Source: Flavobacterium chungbukense (GTDB taxonomy: Bacteria > Bacteroidota > Bacteroidia > Flavobacteriales > Flavobacteriaceae). Taken from it: DNA of 64,000 nt. The notes beneath the pieces are model-generated. The model searched no databases. It was not told where the DNA came from and worked only from the letters and a program-made list of their open reading frames with translations. Below, piece by piece: positions 9,075 to 19,312 of this stretch. Location: the NCBI RefSeq assembly GCF_020805785.1, contig NZ_JAJGZV010000001.1, positions 744,001 to 808,000 on the forward strand, written 5' to 3'. How positions within the stretch are numbered: the stretch's first letter is position 1; every line of letters begins with the position of its first letter. The translations under genes were made by a program, and so were the position numbers.

Positions 9075-10061
9075 ATGCCAAAAACAATAAAAAAAGTAGG
9101 TGTTCTTACCTCAGGAGGAGACTCACCTGGAATGAATGCTGCAATTCGAGCGGTTGTTCGTACTTGTGCATATCATAATATAGAATGCATCGGAATTTAT
9201 AGAGGGTATCAAGGAATGATTGAAGGTGACTTCAAAGAAATGGGACCTCGTAGTGTAAATAATATTGTAAACAAAGGTGGAACGATCTTAAAATCGGCTC
9301 GTTCAGTTGAGTTTAGAACCCCTGAAGGTAGAAAAAAAGCACATGAAAACCTTTTAAAGGCAGGTATAGATGCTCTTGTTGTAATTGGTGGAGACGGTAG
9401 TTTTACAGGAGGTTTAATATTTAATTCAGAATACAATTTTCCAGTAATGGGAATTCCAGGAACAATCGATAATGATATTTATGGTACAAGTTTTACTTTA
9501 GGGTATGACACGGCTTTAAATACTGTAGTAGATTGTATCGATAAAATTAGAGATACTGCAAGTTCGCATAACCGTCTGTTTTTTGTAGAGGTAATGGGTA
9601 GAGATGCAGGTCATATTGCTCTAAATGCTGGTATTGGTGCAGGAGCAGAAGAGATTCTAATTCCTGAAGAAGATTTAGGTTTAGATCGATTATTAGATTC
9701 ACTTCAAAAAAGTAAAGCATCAGGAAAATCATCAAGTATTGTGGTGATTGCTGAAGGAGATAAAATTGGTAAAAACGTATTCGAATTAAAAGATTATGTA
9801 GAAGCTAATTTACCTGAGTATGATGTAAGAGTGTCTGTTTTAGGACACATGCAGCGTGGTGGATCTCCATCTTGTTTTGACCGTGTTTTAGCAAGTCGTC
9901 TAGGAATGAAAGCAGTAGAATCTTTATTGGAAGGAAAATCAAACTACATGGTTGGATTGAAAGAAGATAAAGTAGTTTTAACTCCATTAGAGCAAGCTAT
10001 AAAAGGAAAATCAGAAATTGATAGAGAATTATTAAGAGTGTCTGACATCATGTCGACATAA
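9075..10061 (+). CDS. pfkA: ATP-dependent 6-phosphofructokinase
   Basis: 328 residues, normal for bacterial PfkA. It phosphorylates fructose 6-phosphate to the 1,6-bisphosphate in glycolysis. Motifs: TSGGDSPGMNAAIRAVVR at the N-terminus, the nucleotide loop IGGDGSFTGG (a Gly where PPi-dependent enzymes have Asp, so ATP is the predicted donor), IPGTIDNDI containing the catalytic Asp, and EVMGRDAGHIAL for sugar-phosphate binding. It lies directly upstream of gapA, and the group forms a small cluster of central carbohydrate genes. No pyrophosphate-type insertions are present. Confidence 0.97.
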   Translation: MPKTIKKVGVLTSGGDSPGMNAAIRAVVRTCAYHNIECIGIYRGYQGMIEGDFKEMGPRSVNNIVNKGGTILKSARSVEFRTPEGRKKAHENLLKAGIDALVVIGGDGSFTGGLIFNSEYNFPVMGIPGTIDNDIYGTSFTLGYDTALNTVVDCIDKIRDTASSHNRLFFVEVMGRDAGHIALNAGIGAGAEEILIPEEDLGLDRLLDSLQKSKASGKSSSIVVIAEGDKIGKNVFELKDYVEANLPEYDVRVSVLGHMQRGGSPSCFDRVLASRLGMKAVESLLEGKSNYMVGLKEDKVVLTPLEQAIKGKSEIDRELLRVSDIMST

Positions 10062-10131
10062 CCAAACATAAAAGTTTAAAAAGAAGAGAAGTTTATTGTG
10101 AGGAAATTAGACTTTGAAAATAGTGTAATAA

Positions 10132-11160
<1,029 letters not shown>

Positions 11161-11176
11161 TAATATATATTTTTGC

Positions 11177-11210
11177 AAAATCCCGTTACTACAATAACGG
11201 GATTTTCTTA
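11177..11210 (+). terminator. Rho-independent terminator after gapA
   Basis: AAAATCCCGTTA / TAACGGGATTTT stem with a 6-nt loop, then T-rich sequence. It separates gapA from the sugar kinase gene. Confidence 0.88.
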
Positions 11211-11289
11211 TTTTGTTACCTCTATGATTAATGTAAAAAATACACTTTTAAATTAAAAATAGAAAAACCTAATTCCAAAAACTAAACAA

Positions 11290-12141
11290 ATGAAATTAAT
11301 AGTTGATAGTGGATCTACTAAAGCCGATTGGATTGCGATAGATGATAATGGAAAAGTATTATTCACAACACAAACTTTAGGATTAAATCCTGAAATTCTT
11401 GACGGTCCAGAAATTATCGAAAGATTAAACGATCGTTTTGATATCTTACAAAACAAAAAAAATGCTACTCATTTATTCTTTTACGGTGCCGGATGTGGTA
11501 CAGATAGAATGAAAACTGCATTATCTCAAATTTTTCAAGAGTATTTTACTAACGCAATTGTAGATGTTCAGGAAGATACTTATGCAGCAGTTTATGCTAC
11601 AACTCCAAAAGGTGAAGAAGCGATTGTTTCTATTTTAGGAACAGGTTCTAACTGTAGTTATTTTGATGGAAAAGTGTTGCATCAAAAAGTTCAGTCGTTA
11701 GGATACATTGTTATGGATGACTGCAGCGGTAACGTTTTTGGAAAAGAATTAATTAGAAAATACTATTTTAATAAAATGCCTAAAGAATTGGCTGTTGAAC
11801 TTGAAAAAGAGTACGACGTTGATCCAGATTTTATTAAAAATAAATTATATAAAGAACCAAATCCAAATGCTTATTTGGCAACATATGCTAAGTTCTTAAT
11901 TAAGCATAAAGACACAGAATTCTGTAGAAAAATTATTTTCAAAGGGATGAAATCTTTCGTTAAGAATTACATTAAACAATTCGATAATTGTAAAGAAGTT
12001 CCTGTTCACTTTGTTGGTTCTATTGCATTTTATTTAAAAGATGAATTACAAGAGACTTTTGATAAGTATGAACTTCAATTAGGAAATGTTTTAAGAAGAC
12101 CTATTGACGGATTAATTGCATACCATGTTGCTAATCAATAG
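11290..12141 (+). CDS. BadF/BadG-type ATPase, probable N-acetylglucosamine kinase
   Basis: 283 residues of the ASKHA (actin-like) sugar-kinase fold. The phosphate-1 loop is VDSGSTKADW at the N-terminus; the phosphate-2 loop is SILGTGSNCSYFDG; VGSIAFYL fits the adenosine motif. Bacteroidota members of this size are generally annotated as GlcNAc kinases, making GlcNAc 6-phosphate from ATP. That function would link this region to the GlcNAc uptake and deaminase locus about 30 kb away in the window, but this link is inference. The mgsA start follows 10 bp after its stop, implying co-transcription. Confidence 0.78.
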   Translation: MKLIVDSGSTKADWIAIDDNGKVLFTTQTLGLNPEILDGPEIIERLNDRFDILQNKKNATHLFFYGAGCGTDRMKTALSQIFQEYFTNAIVDVQEDTYAAVYATTPKGEEAIVSILGTGSNCSYFDGKVLHQKVQSLGYIVMDDCSGNVFGKELIRKYYFNKMPKELAVELEKEYDVDPDFIKNKLYKEPNPNAYLATYAKFLIKHKDTEFCRKIIFKGMKSFVKNYIKQFDNCKEVPVHFVGSIAFYLKDELQETFDKYELQLGNVLRRPIDGLIAYHVANQ

Positions 12142-12151
12142 TTCTGGTTTT

Positions 12152-12526
12152 ATGGAGATTGCCATTATTGCTCATGATGGAAAGAAAGCTGATTTAATTG
12201 ATTTTTTAGTTAAAAATGAAGCTGTTTTACACAATGAGAAAATAAGATTAATTGGTACAGGAACTACTGGAGGAAAAGCCGAAGCAGCGGGTTTTAAAAC
12301 TCAAAGAATGCTTTCGGGGCCTTTAGGTGGTGATGCACAGATTGCTGGCAGGGTAGCGGAAGGAATAACAAAAATGGTTTTCTTTTTTAAAGATCCTTTG
12401 TCAAGTCATCCGCATGAGGCAGATATTAATATGCTGATTCGTGTTTGCGATGTGCATAATGTGCCGCTGGCAACCAATGAAGCAACGGCACAATTATTAT
12501 TAGATGCTATTGCACAGCAATTATAG
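12152..12526 (+). CDS. mgsA: Methylglyoxal synthase
   Basis: 124 residues from the ATG at 12152; an upstream TTG would add 12 residues overlapping the kinase gene and was rejected. It converts dihydroxyacetone phosphate to methylglyoxal and phosphate, a bypass of lower glycolysis. Family landmarks: IAHDGKK at the N-terminus, the phosphate loop GTGTTGG, SGPLGGDAQ with the catalytic Asp, and DPLSSHPHEAD with the conserved His. Being next to pfkA and gapA suggests a role in relieving sugar-phosphate stress. Its 3' end overlaps the convergent ridA gene by 20 bp. Confidence 0.93.
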   Translation: MEIAIIAHDGKKADLIDFLVKNEAVLHNEKIRLIGTGTTGGKAEAAGFKTQRMLSGPLGGDAQIAGRVAEGITKMVFFFKDPLSSHPHEADINMLIRVCDVHNVPLATNEATAQLLLDAIAQQL

Positions 12527-12887
12527 AAATTTCTACATTAACATTTTTTGGCAGACAAGCCACTTGAACCGTTTCACGAGCTGGAGCGGTTTTTTCGTTA
12601 AAATAAGAACCGTAAACCGTGTTTATTGCTCCAAAGTTATTCATGTCCATAATGAAGATGGTAGACTTCACTACGTTTTCAAATGTCATTCCTGCAGCTT
12701 CTAGAATTGCAGCAATGTTTTTCATAACTTGGTTTGTTTCGTCATTAATATTCTCTGTAATCAATTCTCCTGATTCTGGATTAATAGCGATTTGTCCAGA
12801 AGCATAAAGTGTATTTCCAGATAATACAGCTTGGTTGTAAGGCCCGATAGGAGCCGGAGCTTTCTCGGTAAAAATTATTTTTTTCAT
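12507..12887 (-). CDS. ridA: RidA family protein (enamine/imine deaminase)
   Basis: 126 residues of the YjgF/YER057c/UK114 family, which hydrolyses reactive enamine and imine intermediates to ketoacids and ammonia. Visible are EKAPAPIGPYNQAV, YASGQIAINPESGEL, a middle NQVMKNIAAILEAAG and, near the C-terminus, ARETVQVACLPKN with the conserved active-site Arg. It lies 24 bp downstream of lptD on the same strand, so it may be read from the lptD transcript. Its tail overlaps mgsA on the other strand. Confidence 0.93.
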   Translation of the reverse strand: MKKIIFTEKAPAPIGPYNQAVLSGNTLYASGQIAINPESGELITENINDETNQVMKNIAAILEAAGMTFENVVKSTIFIMDMNNFGAINTVYGSYFNEKTAPARETVQVACLPKNVNVEISIIAVQ

Positions 12888-12911
12888 AATAAAGTATTTT
12901 GATTGGAAAGT

Positions 12912-15611
12912 TTATCGATTAGAAACGCTTCGTTTGTTCCATTTAATGTCACTAAGCATACCAGATTTAATTCCGATGAAGAAGTTCCAGTTAGAATTTG
13001 TTCCTAATGGCTGCCAGTTGAAGGCCATTCTCCAGCTTAACAAATCTCTTTCAAAACGGAATTGGGTAAAGGTAACCCCTTTTTGCACAAAATCGTAACC
13101 TGTAGAAACTCCGCCTTTCCATTTTGGAGTAATATCCGTATTAATAGAAATCATCAAAGAATTGTTAGATATCTTATTCTCACGATTTATATTGCTATAA
13201 GTTAATGAATAGGCAAGCGTCATATCCCATGGGATTTTTGAGTTGAAGAACTCCGTAATGACATCTTCTTTTTCAGGTTCATTGGCAAATTGACTATTTC
13301 GGCTGTCATTTAAGTCGGTATTGGTACCAAATAAGTCATCACTTCGTCCTCCATTCCGCTGACTTTGATTGTTTTTTTCTTTGTCGCCAGTTCCTTTATT
13401 AGAAAAAGAGTAGTTAACAGTCACGTTTGCACTAGTCATTCTGAATAAACTTCCGCCGTTATCTATGTTGAACTTATCTAATTTGTTACCACCATTATCG
13501 ATCGCATACGGATCTAAGGTTGCGCCAAAGTTCATGTTCATTTTGTTATCAAAAAACTGAGTTCCACCACTAACTAATACTGGCTGCCATCCAAATGTTG
13601 TTTTTCCATCAGCATTAAAGTTATAACTTGTACTGAAGTTTAAGTTGTTTAACAGCATTATCTTTTTAGGTTCTGTTTTGGTGCTGTCTTTGTCTCTTAC
13701 TTTTGCTTCAAAAGTATTGCTTAACGCAAAACCAACAACGTTAGAATTATCTTTTCCAGGCTGGCCAAATAGGCCATTTTCAAATCTTGTATACTCAGAT
13801 GTGATTCTTCCGCTTGCATCGACTGCATAAGTATCGTAATAACGCTCAAAACTTGGTGTATAGGCATAAGTTACACTTGGACGCATAACGTGTCTTATAG
13901 ATTGAATTCTCTTGTCTTCTCCAAAATTAAAAGTTCCGTAAATTGTCGTTCCTAAATTGGTGCTGAAATTGTATGTTCTAAAAGAATCAAAACCATTTAC
14001 AGTTGTAGGCTCTGCTTGTCCTGTCGAAGAATCATAGCTTTTTTTGATTGTTTTATTTACCCATGTTTCCTGGTAAGTAGTTGAAGCACTTGCACTAAAA
14101 TACTTAAATACTTTGAAGTTAGTGCTAAGCGGAATGGTATGTTGCATTCCTAACTGAGCAGATTGGAACATCTGTGGCTTAAAGAACAATGAATCTTTGG
14201 TTTGGAAATAGTTTTTTCCGCTTACATTATATTGTAAGTTGATGTTTTTGATGATTCCTTTCTTTACGCCATCTTTTCCTGCAAAAGGATAAATACGATC
14301 AATACTTCCTTGTAAGGCTGGAAGTGTCATGATGATGTCTTCTGTTTGTGTATTTTGCTGATGTGTTGCAGATAACGAAATACGTGATCCTGGAATAGTA
14401 TTAAAAGTTTTATTATATGAAATAGAAGAACTTAAAGTGTTGTTTAGGTTCGACCCAATATTCGCTTGGTTGATCGATTGTTTAAAATATTTACTACTAC
14501 CCATATTTACCGATGCAGAGAAGGTTGAATTTGGGTTTGATTTTGTGTCTTTAGAATGTGACCACTGAATATTGTAAATACCTTGTTTAGAATAATCAGG
14601 ATATCCTCGCTCACTGCTGATTAAATTTTCAAATCGAACATTTACGTTTCCTCGATACTTGTATCTTGTTGCATAGGAAGATTCAAATCGCATGGCGTAA
14701 CTTCCATTAGTATAATAATCTCCAAGCACCGTTAGATCATAATGATCACTTAAAGCAAAATAATATCCACCATTTTGAAGAGAAAAACCTCTAGTGTTAG
14801 AATCGTTATAACTCGGAATAATAATACCAGAAACGCTTTTTTCCTGGCTCATTGGGAAATAGGCAAATGGAAGTGCTAAAGGTGTCGGTACATCAGCAAT
14901 TACCATATTGGTTAAACCGGTAATTACTTTTTTTCCAGGAATAAACTTTACTTTACTAGTTTGAAAGTAGTATTCAGGATGATCTACATCTGTTGATGTT
15001 GTGAAACGAGCACCTCGTAAGAAATAAACAGAGTCATTTTCTTTTTTAGTAACGGCTGCTTTAATTTTAAATTCACCTTGTTCGGTTCTAGAATTGTAAA
15101 TTAAAGCTTTTTTGGTTTTGAAATTAAATCGAATAGAGTCAGGCTGAACTTCGCTAGAACCTTGTTTGAAATTAGGATATTGAGTCAAAACGCCAGCAGA
15201 GTCTTTTATTCTTCCAGCATACACTTCATCCTTTTCGTAATTAAGAATGATGATACCCGATTTTAATTCAACATCTTTATAGTATAATTCAGCTTCATTA
15301 TACAAGGTAATAAGCTTGTTTTTTTGATCGATTTTTGCATAATCTTTTGCCTTATACTTTACTTTTCCGTCTAGAAAAGTCTTTTTAGGTCTAACAGTGT
15401 CCAGTTTTATAGTGTCAGTAATCTTACTGGCTTCTTTATCTGTTTGTTTTACAGCAGGTAAAGGCTTTTTTTTATTTTTTATTTCTTGCGAATATAAATT
15501 ACCACAACCTATAGTTAGGAAAAATGATATTAAAACGATATTAAATAAGTTTGTATGCAAAGGTTTAAATGCTATTTTTGTAAAATTATGGCTTGTTTTT
15601 TGACATGTCAA
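12912..15611 (-). CDS. lptD: LptD-like LPS-assembly outer-membrane protein
   Basis: About 900 residues. It is predicted to insert lipopolysaccharide into the outer leaflet of the outer membrane. An N-terminal OstA/LptA-like part (LDGKVKYKAKDYAKID through VYAGRIKDSAG) is followed by a large barrel with many alternating-hydrophobic, aromatic-ended strands such as ALSDHYDLTVLGDYYTNGS and a C-terminal SNWNFFIGIKSG. No ATG is available in frame. I used the TTG at 15609-15611; a TTG at 15644 and one further in, just before HTNLFNIVLISFF, are alternatives, and the last would give a clean signal peptide ending near LYSQE. The gene is divergent from the amidase, with close 5' ends. Confidence 0.88.
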   Translation of the reverse strand: MTCQKTSHNFTKIAFKPLHTNLFNIVLISFFLTIGCGNLYSQEIKNKKKPLPAVKQTDKEASKITDTIKLDTVRPKKTFLDGKVKYKAKDYAKIDQKNKLITLYNEAELYYKDVELKSGIIILNYEKDEVYAGRIKDSAGVLTQYPNFKQGSSEVQPDSIRFNFKTKKALIYNSRTEQGEFKIKAAVTKKENDSVYFLRGARFTTSTDVDHPEYYFQTSKVKFIPGKKVITGLTNMVIADVPTPLALPFAYFPMSQEKSVSGIIIPSYNDSNTRGFSLQNGGYYFALSDHYDLTVLGDYYTNGSYAMRFESSYATRYKYRGNVNVRFENLISSERGYPDYSKQGIYNIQWSHSKDTKSNPNSTFSASVNMGSSKYFKQSINQANIGSNLNNTLSSSISYNKTFNTIPGSRISLSATHQQNTQTEDIIMTLPALQGSIDRIYPFAGKDGVKKGIIKNINLQYNVSGKNYFQTKDSLFFKPQMFQSAQLGMQHTIPLSTNFKVFKYFSASASTTYQETWVNKTIKKSYDSSTGQAEPTTVNGFDSFRTYNFSTNLGTTIYGTFNFGEDKRIQSIRHVMRPSVTYAYTPSFERYYDTYAVDASGRITSEYTRFENGLFGQPGKDNSNVVGFALSNTFEAKVRDKDSTKTEPKKIMLLNNLNFSTSYNFNADGKTTFGWQPVLVSGGTQFFDNKMNMNFGATLDPYAIDNGGNKLDKFNIDNGGSLFRMTSANVTVNYSFSNKGTGDKEKNNQSQRNGGRSDDLFGTNTDLNDSRNSQFANEPEKEDVITEFFNSKIPWDMTLAYSLTYSNINRENKISNNSLMISINTDITPKWKGGVSTGYDFVQKGVTFTQFRFERDLLSWRMAFNWQPLGTNSNWNFFIGIKSGMLSDIKWNKRSVSNR

Positions 15612-15693
15612 ACTTACATATAATTTTTTGGCAAAAATAATCAATTCTGAAAATTATAACAGCTGCATTTTATTAAAATTAACTTTTAGATTT

Positions 15694-16818
15694 ATGAATA
15701 GAATTAACAAATTTAAGGTAATATTTACTTTATTTCTAACAATCCTGTCTTTTTGTGCTCATAGTCAGTCCAATGTATTTAAGGTCACACTTGATGCTGG
15801 ACATGGTGATCATGATTTTGGAGCGGTTTACAGCGGCAGAATTGAAAAAAATATTGCTTTAGCGATTGTTTTAAAAGTGGGAAAGATTTTAGAACTAAAT
15901 CCGAATGTTAATGTCATTTATACTCGTAAAACGGACGTTTTTATCGATTTGGTCGAGAGAGCCAATATTGCAAATAGAGCCAATTCAAATATTTTTGTTT
16001 CTATTCACTGTAATGCTAATAAAAATACAGCTGCCGACGGAACTGAAACGTATGTAATGGGTTTAAGTAAAGTTGCATCGAATCTTGAAGCGGCGAAAAA
16101 AGAGAACTCTGTAATTACTTTGGAGAAAGATTATAAACGTAAATATGAAGGTTACGATCCGAATTCTCCAGAATCAATGATTGGAATGACTCTAATGCAG
16201 GAGGAATATTTAGATAACAGTATTTCTTTAGCAACTAAAATCGAAGATAATTTTGAGAAACTAGGTAAAAAACTTCGTCAAGGCGGAGTAAAACAAGCGC
16301 CTTTTATGGTACTTCATAAAGCCTACATGCCAAGAGTTTTGGTTGAAACTGGATTTGTTTCTAATCCAACCGAAGGTAATATTCTAAATTCAGAAGAAGG
16401 TCAGGATGATATTGCAAAAGCAATCGCAGAGGCAATCTTAAGTTATAAAAGAGAATATTTCGGATCTGGTGGTGAATCAGACGACAGTCGGCCCATAAGA
16501 GATACGTCAAAACCAGTAAAACCAAAAACAACTACTCCTGTTACAGTAGTTAAAAATGCACCAAAAGGAACATTCTTTAAAGTACAGCTTATTGCAAGTA
16601 TTAAGAAAACGCCATTAGAACCTAAAAACTTTAAAGGACTAAAAAATGTAACGATGTTATTTGAAAACAATATATATAAGTATTTCTACGAAGAAACTTC
16701 AAGTTACGAAACAGCACAAAAATATTTGCAAGAAGCTAAAAGTAAAGGGTATGGCGCGGCATTTTTAGTTGCAACTAAAGATGGAGAAAAAATCAGTATT
16801 CAGGACGCAATTAAATAA
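15694..16818 (+). CDS. N-acetylmuramoyl-L-alanine amidase with C-terminal SPOR-like segment
   Basis: 374 residues from the ATG at 15694 (MNRINKFKVIFTLFLT), which gives a good signal peptide ending near AHSQ; an upstream TTG was rejected. It is an Amidase_3 zinc enzyme cleaving the amide between MurNAc and the peptide stem in the periplasm. Zinc ligands and catalytic residues are visible: DAGHGDHD, GRIEKN, VSIHCNAN and LVETGFVSNP. A Pro/Thr/Lys-rich linker near residue 265 leads to a C-terminal part (FFKVQLIASIKK ... EAKSKGYGAAFLV) that resembles SPOR peptidoglycan-binding domains. The MCE gene follows 50 bp downstream. Confidence 0.92.
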   Translation: MNRINKFKVIFTLFLTILSFCAHSQSNVFKVTLDAGHGDHDFGAVYSGRIEKNIALAIVLKVGKILELNPNVNVIYTRKTDVFIDLVERANIANRANSNIFVSIHCNANKNTAADGTETYVMGLSKVASNLEAAKKENSVITLEKDYKRKYEGYDPNSPESMIGMTLMQEEYLDNSISLATKIEDNFEKLGKKLRQGGVKQAPFMVLHKAYMPRVLVETGFVSNPTEGNILNSEEGQDDIAKAIAEAILSYKREYFGSGGESDDSRPIRDTSKPVKPKTTTPVTVVKNAPKGTFFKVQLIASIKKTPLEPKNFKGLKNVTMLFENNIYKYFYEETSSYETAQKYLQEAKSKGYGAAFLVATKDGEKISIQDAIK

Positions 16819-16868
16819 TAAGCCTAAGTTCGAATATTTATATTAATTTTGTACAAACACTTAGAATT

Positions 16869-17834
16869 TTGAAACTAACAAGAGAAATTAAAACGGCTAT
16901 ATTAGTCATCGCATCGATTTTACTATTTATTTGGGGTTATAGTTTTCTAAAAGGCAGAGACCTTTTTACAAATTATAAAACTTTATATGTTCAATATGAC
17001 AATGTTGAAGATTTATCAGCATCGGCACCTGTTACTCTTAATGGGCTTGCTATTGGTAAAGTAAATAAAATCACTATAGACGAAGTAACTGGTAAATTAT
17101 TGGTTGAACTTCAATTAAAAACTGATTTTCCAATTTCGAAAACAAGTACAGCATCTTTGTATTCTCCAAGTTTAATTGGAGGAAAACAAATTAAGATTGT
17201 GCCAAATATGGCAGATAAAGAATTGGCAGAAGACGGCCAGACTTTGGCTTCTGCAGTTGAACTTGGATTGACAGAATCTTTAGGAGGAAAAATTGAGCCA
17301 ATTCAGCAAAAACTAGATAAAATGCTGGTAAATATTGATGTTTTGGTTACAGGTCTAAACAATACATTAGATAAAACAACTCAAGAAAATCTAAAGAAAA
17401 CAATTGCTGAGTTAAGTCAGACCATGCAACAATTTCATAAGGCTTCTGGTAGTCTAAATAATATTTTAGATACCAACAAAGGGCAGATTAACGGAATGGT
17501 TTCTAACTTTAATAAAGCATCAAACAATTTTAATAAAATTTCTGACTCTTTAAACAAAGCGGATTTAGGAAAAACAGTTCGCAGCTTGAATCAGACTTTA
17601 GCAAAAGTGGACGGTTTGATGGCTAATTTAAATTCTGGAAAAGGTACTGCAGGTAAATTATTAAATGACGATGCTCTTTATAATAACTTAGCAAAAACTT
17701 CGAAAGAACTTGAATTACTGTTGCAGGATGTTCGTTTATATCCTACACGTTATGTAAATGTTTCTCTTTTTGGAAAGAAAAACAAACCTTACGTAGCACC
17801 AACAGAAGATACAAATTCAACTGATAAAAAATAA
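16869..17834 (+). CDS. MlaD-like MCE-domain lipid-transport protein
   Basis: 321 residues from a TTG start placed right before KLTREIKTAILV. One N-terminal membrane helix (AILVIASILLFIWGYSFL) anchors it in the inner membrane. An MCE domain follows (VQYDNVEDLSASAPVTLNG, GKVNKI), then a long helical part rich in Asn, Thr and Leu with coiled-coil character (about 130-290). MCE proteins bind lipids and work with MlaE/MlaF ABC transporters; neither partner is in the window. Its position after an amidase and near lptD fits an envelope role. The next gene starts 6 bp after its stop. Confidence 0.9.
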   Translation: MKLTREIKTAILVIASILLFIWGYSFLKGRDLFTNYKTLYVQYDNVEDLSASAPVTLNGLAIGKVNKITIDEVTGKLLVELQLKTDFPISKTSTASLYSPSLIGGKQIKIVPNMADKELAEDGQTLASAVELGLTESLGGKIEPIQQKLDKMLVNIDVLVTGLNNTLDKTTQENLKKTIAELSQTMQQFHKASGSLNNILDTNKGQINGMVSNFNKASNNFNKISDSLNKADLGKTVRSLNQTLAKVDGLMANLNSGKGTAGKLLNDDALYNNLAKTSKELELLLQDVRLYPTRYVNVSLFGKKNKPYVAPTEDTNSTDKK

Positions 17835-17840
17835 TTGTAA

Positions 17841-19175
17841 ATGAGTTATTTAGATAATATTTTATTTGCCATACTTCTTATAGTTGGTTTCGGTTTTTTT
17901 GCAGCGAGCGTAAAAAAAATCATCCGAAACATTAATTTAGGAGTAGATGTAGATCGAAAAGATAATCCTAAAGCTCGATGGAAAAACATGGCTTTGATTG
18001 CTCTTGGGCAATCAAAAATGGTGAGACGCCCTGTTGCTGGAATACTGCATATTTTTGTTTATGTGGGATTCATAATTATTAATATTGAATTACTGGAAAT
18101 TATTATTGATGGGCTTTTTGGAACGCATCGAATTTTTGCTCCCTATTTAGGAGTGGTTTATGATGTATTAATTGCTTCATTTGAAATATTAGCAATTCTT
18201 GTAATATTTGCTGTTACCGTTTTTTGGATCAGAAGAAACTTTATTAGATTGAAACGTTTTATTCACTCTGATTTAACTGGATTTCCAAAAAGCGATGCAA
18301 ATTACATTTTGTACTTCGAAACTGTTTTGATGATCTTGTTTTTGTTGATGAATGCTGCAGATTATCATTTGCAAAATGTTCCAGAAGGAATTTTTCATAA
18401 AGCAGGAAGTTTTCCAATCAGTCAATTTATTGCACCAATTTTTAACGGAATGTCGAACGAATTGGTAGTACTTTTATTTGAAGTTTTTTGGTGGTTGCAT
18501 ATAGCAGGTATTTTAGTTTTTATGAACTATTTGTACTTCTCAAAACACTTGCATATTCTTTTGGCTTTCCCCAATACTTATTTTGCAAATTTAAAGCCAG
18601 AAGGGCAGTTTGATAATTTAGCTTCGGTTACTAATGAAGTAAAATTAATGATGGATCCAAATGCAGATCCGTTTGCAGCGGCACCACCTGCAGATGAAAA
18701 CGCTGCACCATCTAAATTTGGAGCAAGTGATGTACAAGATTTAAACTGGGTTCAGTTATTAAACGCTTATACTTGTACAGAATGTGGTCGTTGTACTTCT
18801 TCTTGTCCAGCAAATCAAACGGGTAAAAAATTGTCTCCTCGTAAAATTATGATGGATACAAGAGATCGTTTAACTGAAGTTGGAAAAAATATTGACGCTA
18901 ATAAAGGTGTTTTTGTCCCAGATAATAAATCACTTTTAAACGATTATATTACGCCAGAAGAGTTGTGGGCTTGTACGTCTTGTAATGCTTGTGTCGAAGA
19001 ATGCCCTGTGAATATTAGTCCGTTATCTATTATTATGGATATGCGTCGTTATTTGGTAATGGAACAAAGTGCTGCGCCAATGTCACTAAATGCGATGATG
19101 ACCAATATTGAAAATAATGGTGCGCCTTGGCAATACAGCCAGCAAGACCGTTTAAATTGGAAAAACGAAAATTAA
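17841..19175 (+). CDS. Membrane-bound 4Fe-4S protein (heterodisulfide-reductase/NarI-like fusion)
   Basis: 444 residues. The N-terminal half has about five hydrophobic helices in an arrangement like respiratory NarI/HdrE subunits. The C-terminal half carries two 4Fe-4S motifs, CTECGRCTSSCPAN and CTSCNACVEECPVN. The product should pass electrons between the membrane and a cytoplasmic partner. The partner is probably the next gene, a CCG-domain protein, and together they resemble the HdrD or GlcF/LldE architecture split in two. The electron donor is unknown. The gap to the partner gene holds an inverted repeat. Confidence 0.85.
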   Translation: MSYLDNILFAILLIVGFGFFAASVKKIIRNINLGVDVDRKDNPKARWKNMALIALGQSKMVRRPVAGILHIFVYVGFIIINIELLEIIIDGLFGTHRIFAPYLGVVYDVLIASFEILAILVIFAVTVFWIRRNFIRLKRFIHSDLTGFPKSDANYILYFETVLMILFLLMNAADYHLQNVPEGIFHKAGSFPISQFIAPIFNGMSNELVVLLFEVFWWLHIAGILVFMNYLYFSKHLHILLAFPNTYFANLKPEGQFDNLASVTNEVKLMMDPNADPFAAAPPADENAAPSKFGASDVQDLNWVQLLNAYTCTECGRCTSSCPANQTGKKLSPRKIMMDTRDRLTEVGKNIDANKGVFVPDNKSLLNDYITPEELWACTSCNACVEECPVNISPLSIIMDMRRYLVMEQSAAPMSLNAMMTNIENNGAPWQYSQQDRLNWKNEN

Positions 19176-19180
19176 ATATG

Positions 19181-19302
19181 GTTTAATCGGTTAATCGTTA
19201 ATGCGTTTAATTGATATAATAAAATAATTTTTCGGTTTTAAGTGAAGTTCGAGTAAGTTTCGTTTTAAAGCGATTACCAAATTAGCGATTAACCGATTAA
19301 AC
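19181..19302. repeat. Inverted repeat of the TTAATCG family between the two Fe-S genes
   Basis: Arms 19181-19202 (GTTTAATCGGTTAATCG...) and 19281-19302 are complementary at 21 of 22 positions. The right arm ends 10 bp before the next start codon. A related, longer array is at 59433-59611. Confidence 0.88.
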
Positions 19303-19312
19303 AAAAATCAAG

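Noticed and set aside
9547..9987. Minus-strand frames inside pfkA
   Set aside because: Low-complexity Leu-rich shadows of a clear pfkA coding frame, with no start signals or homology pattern.
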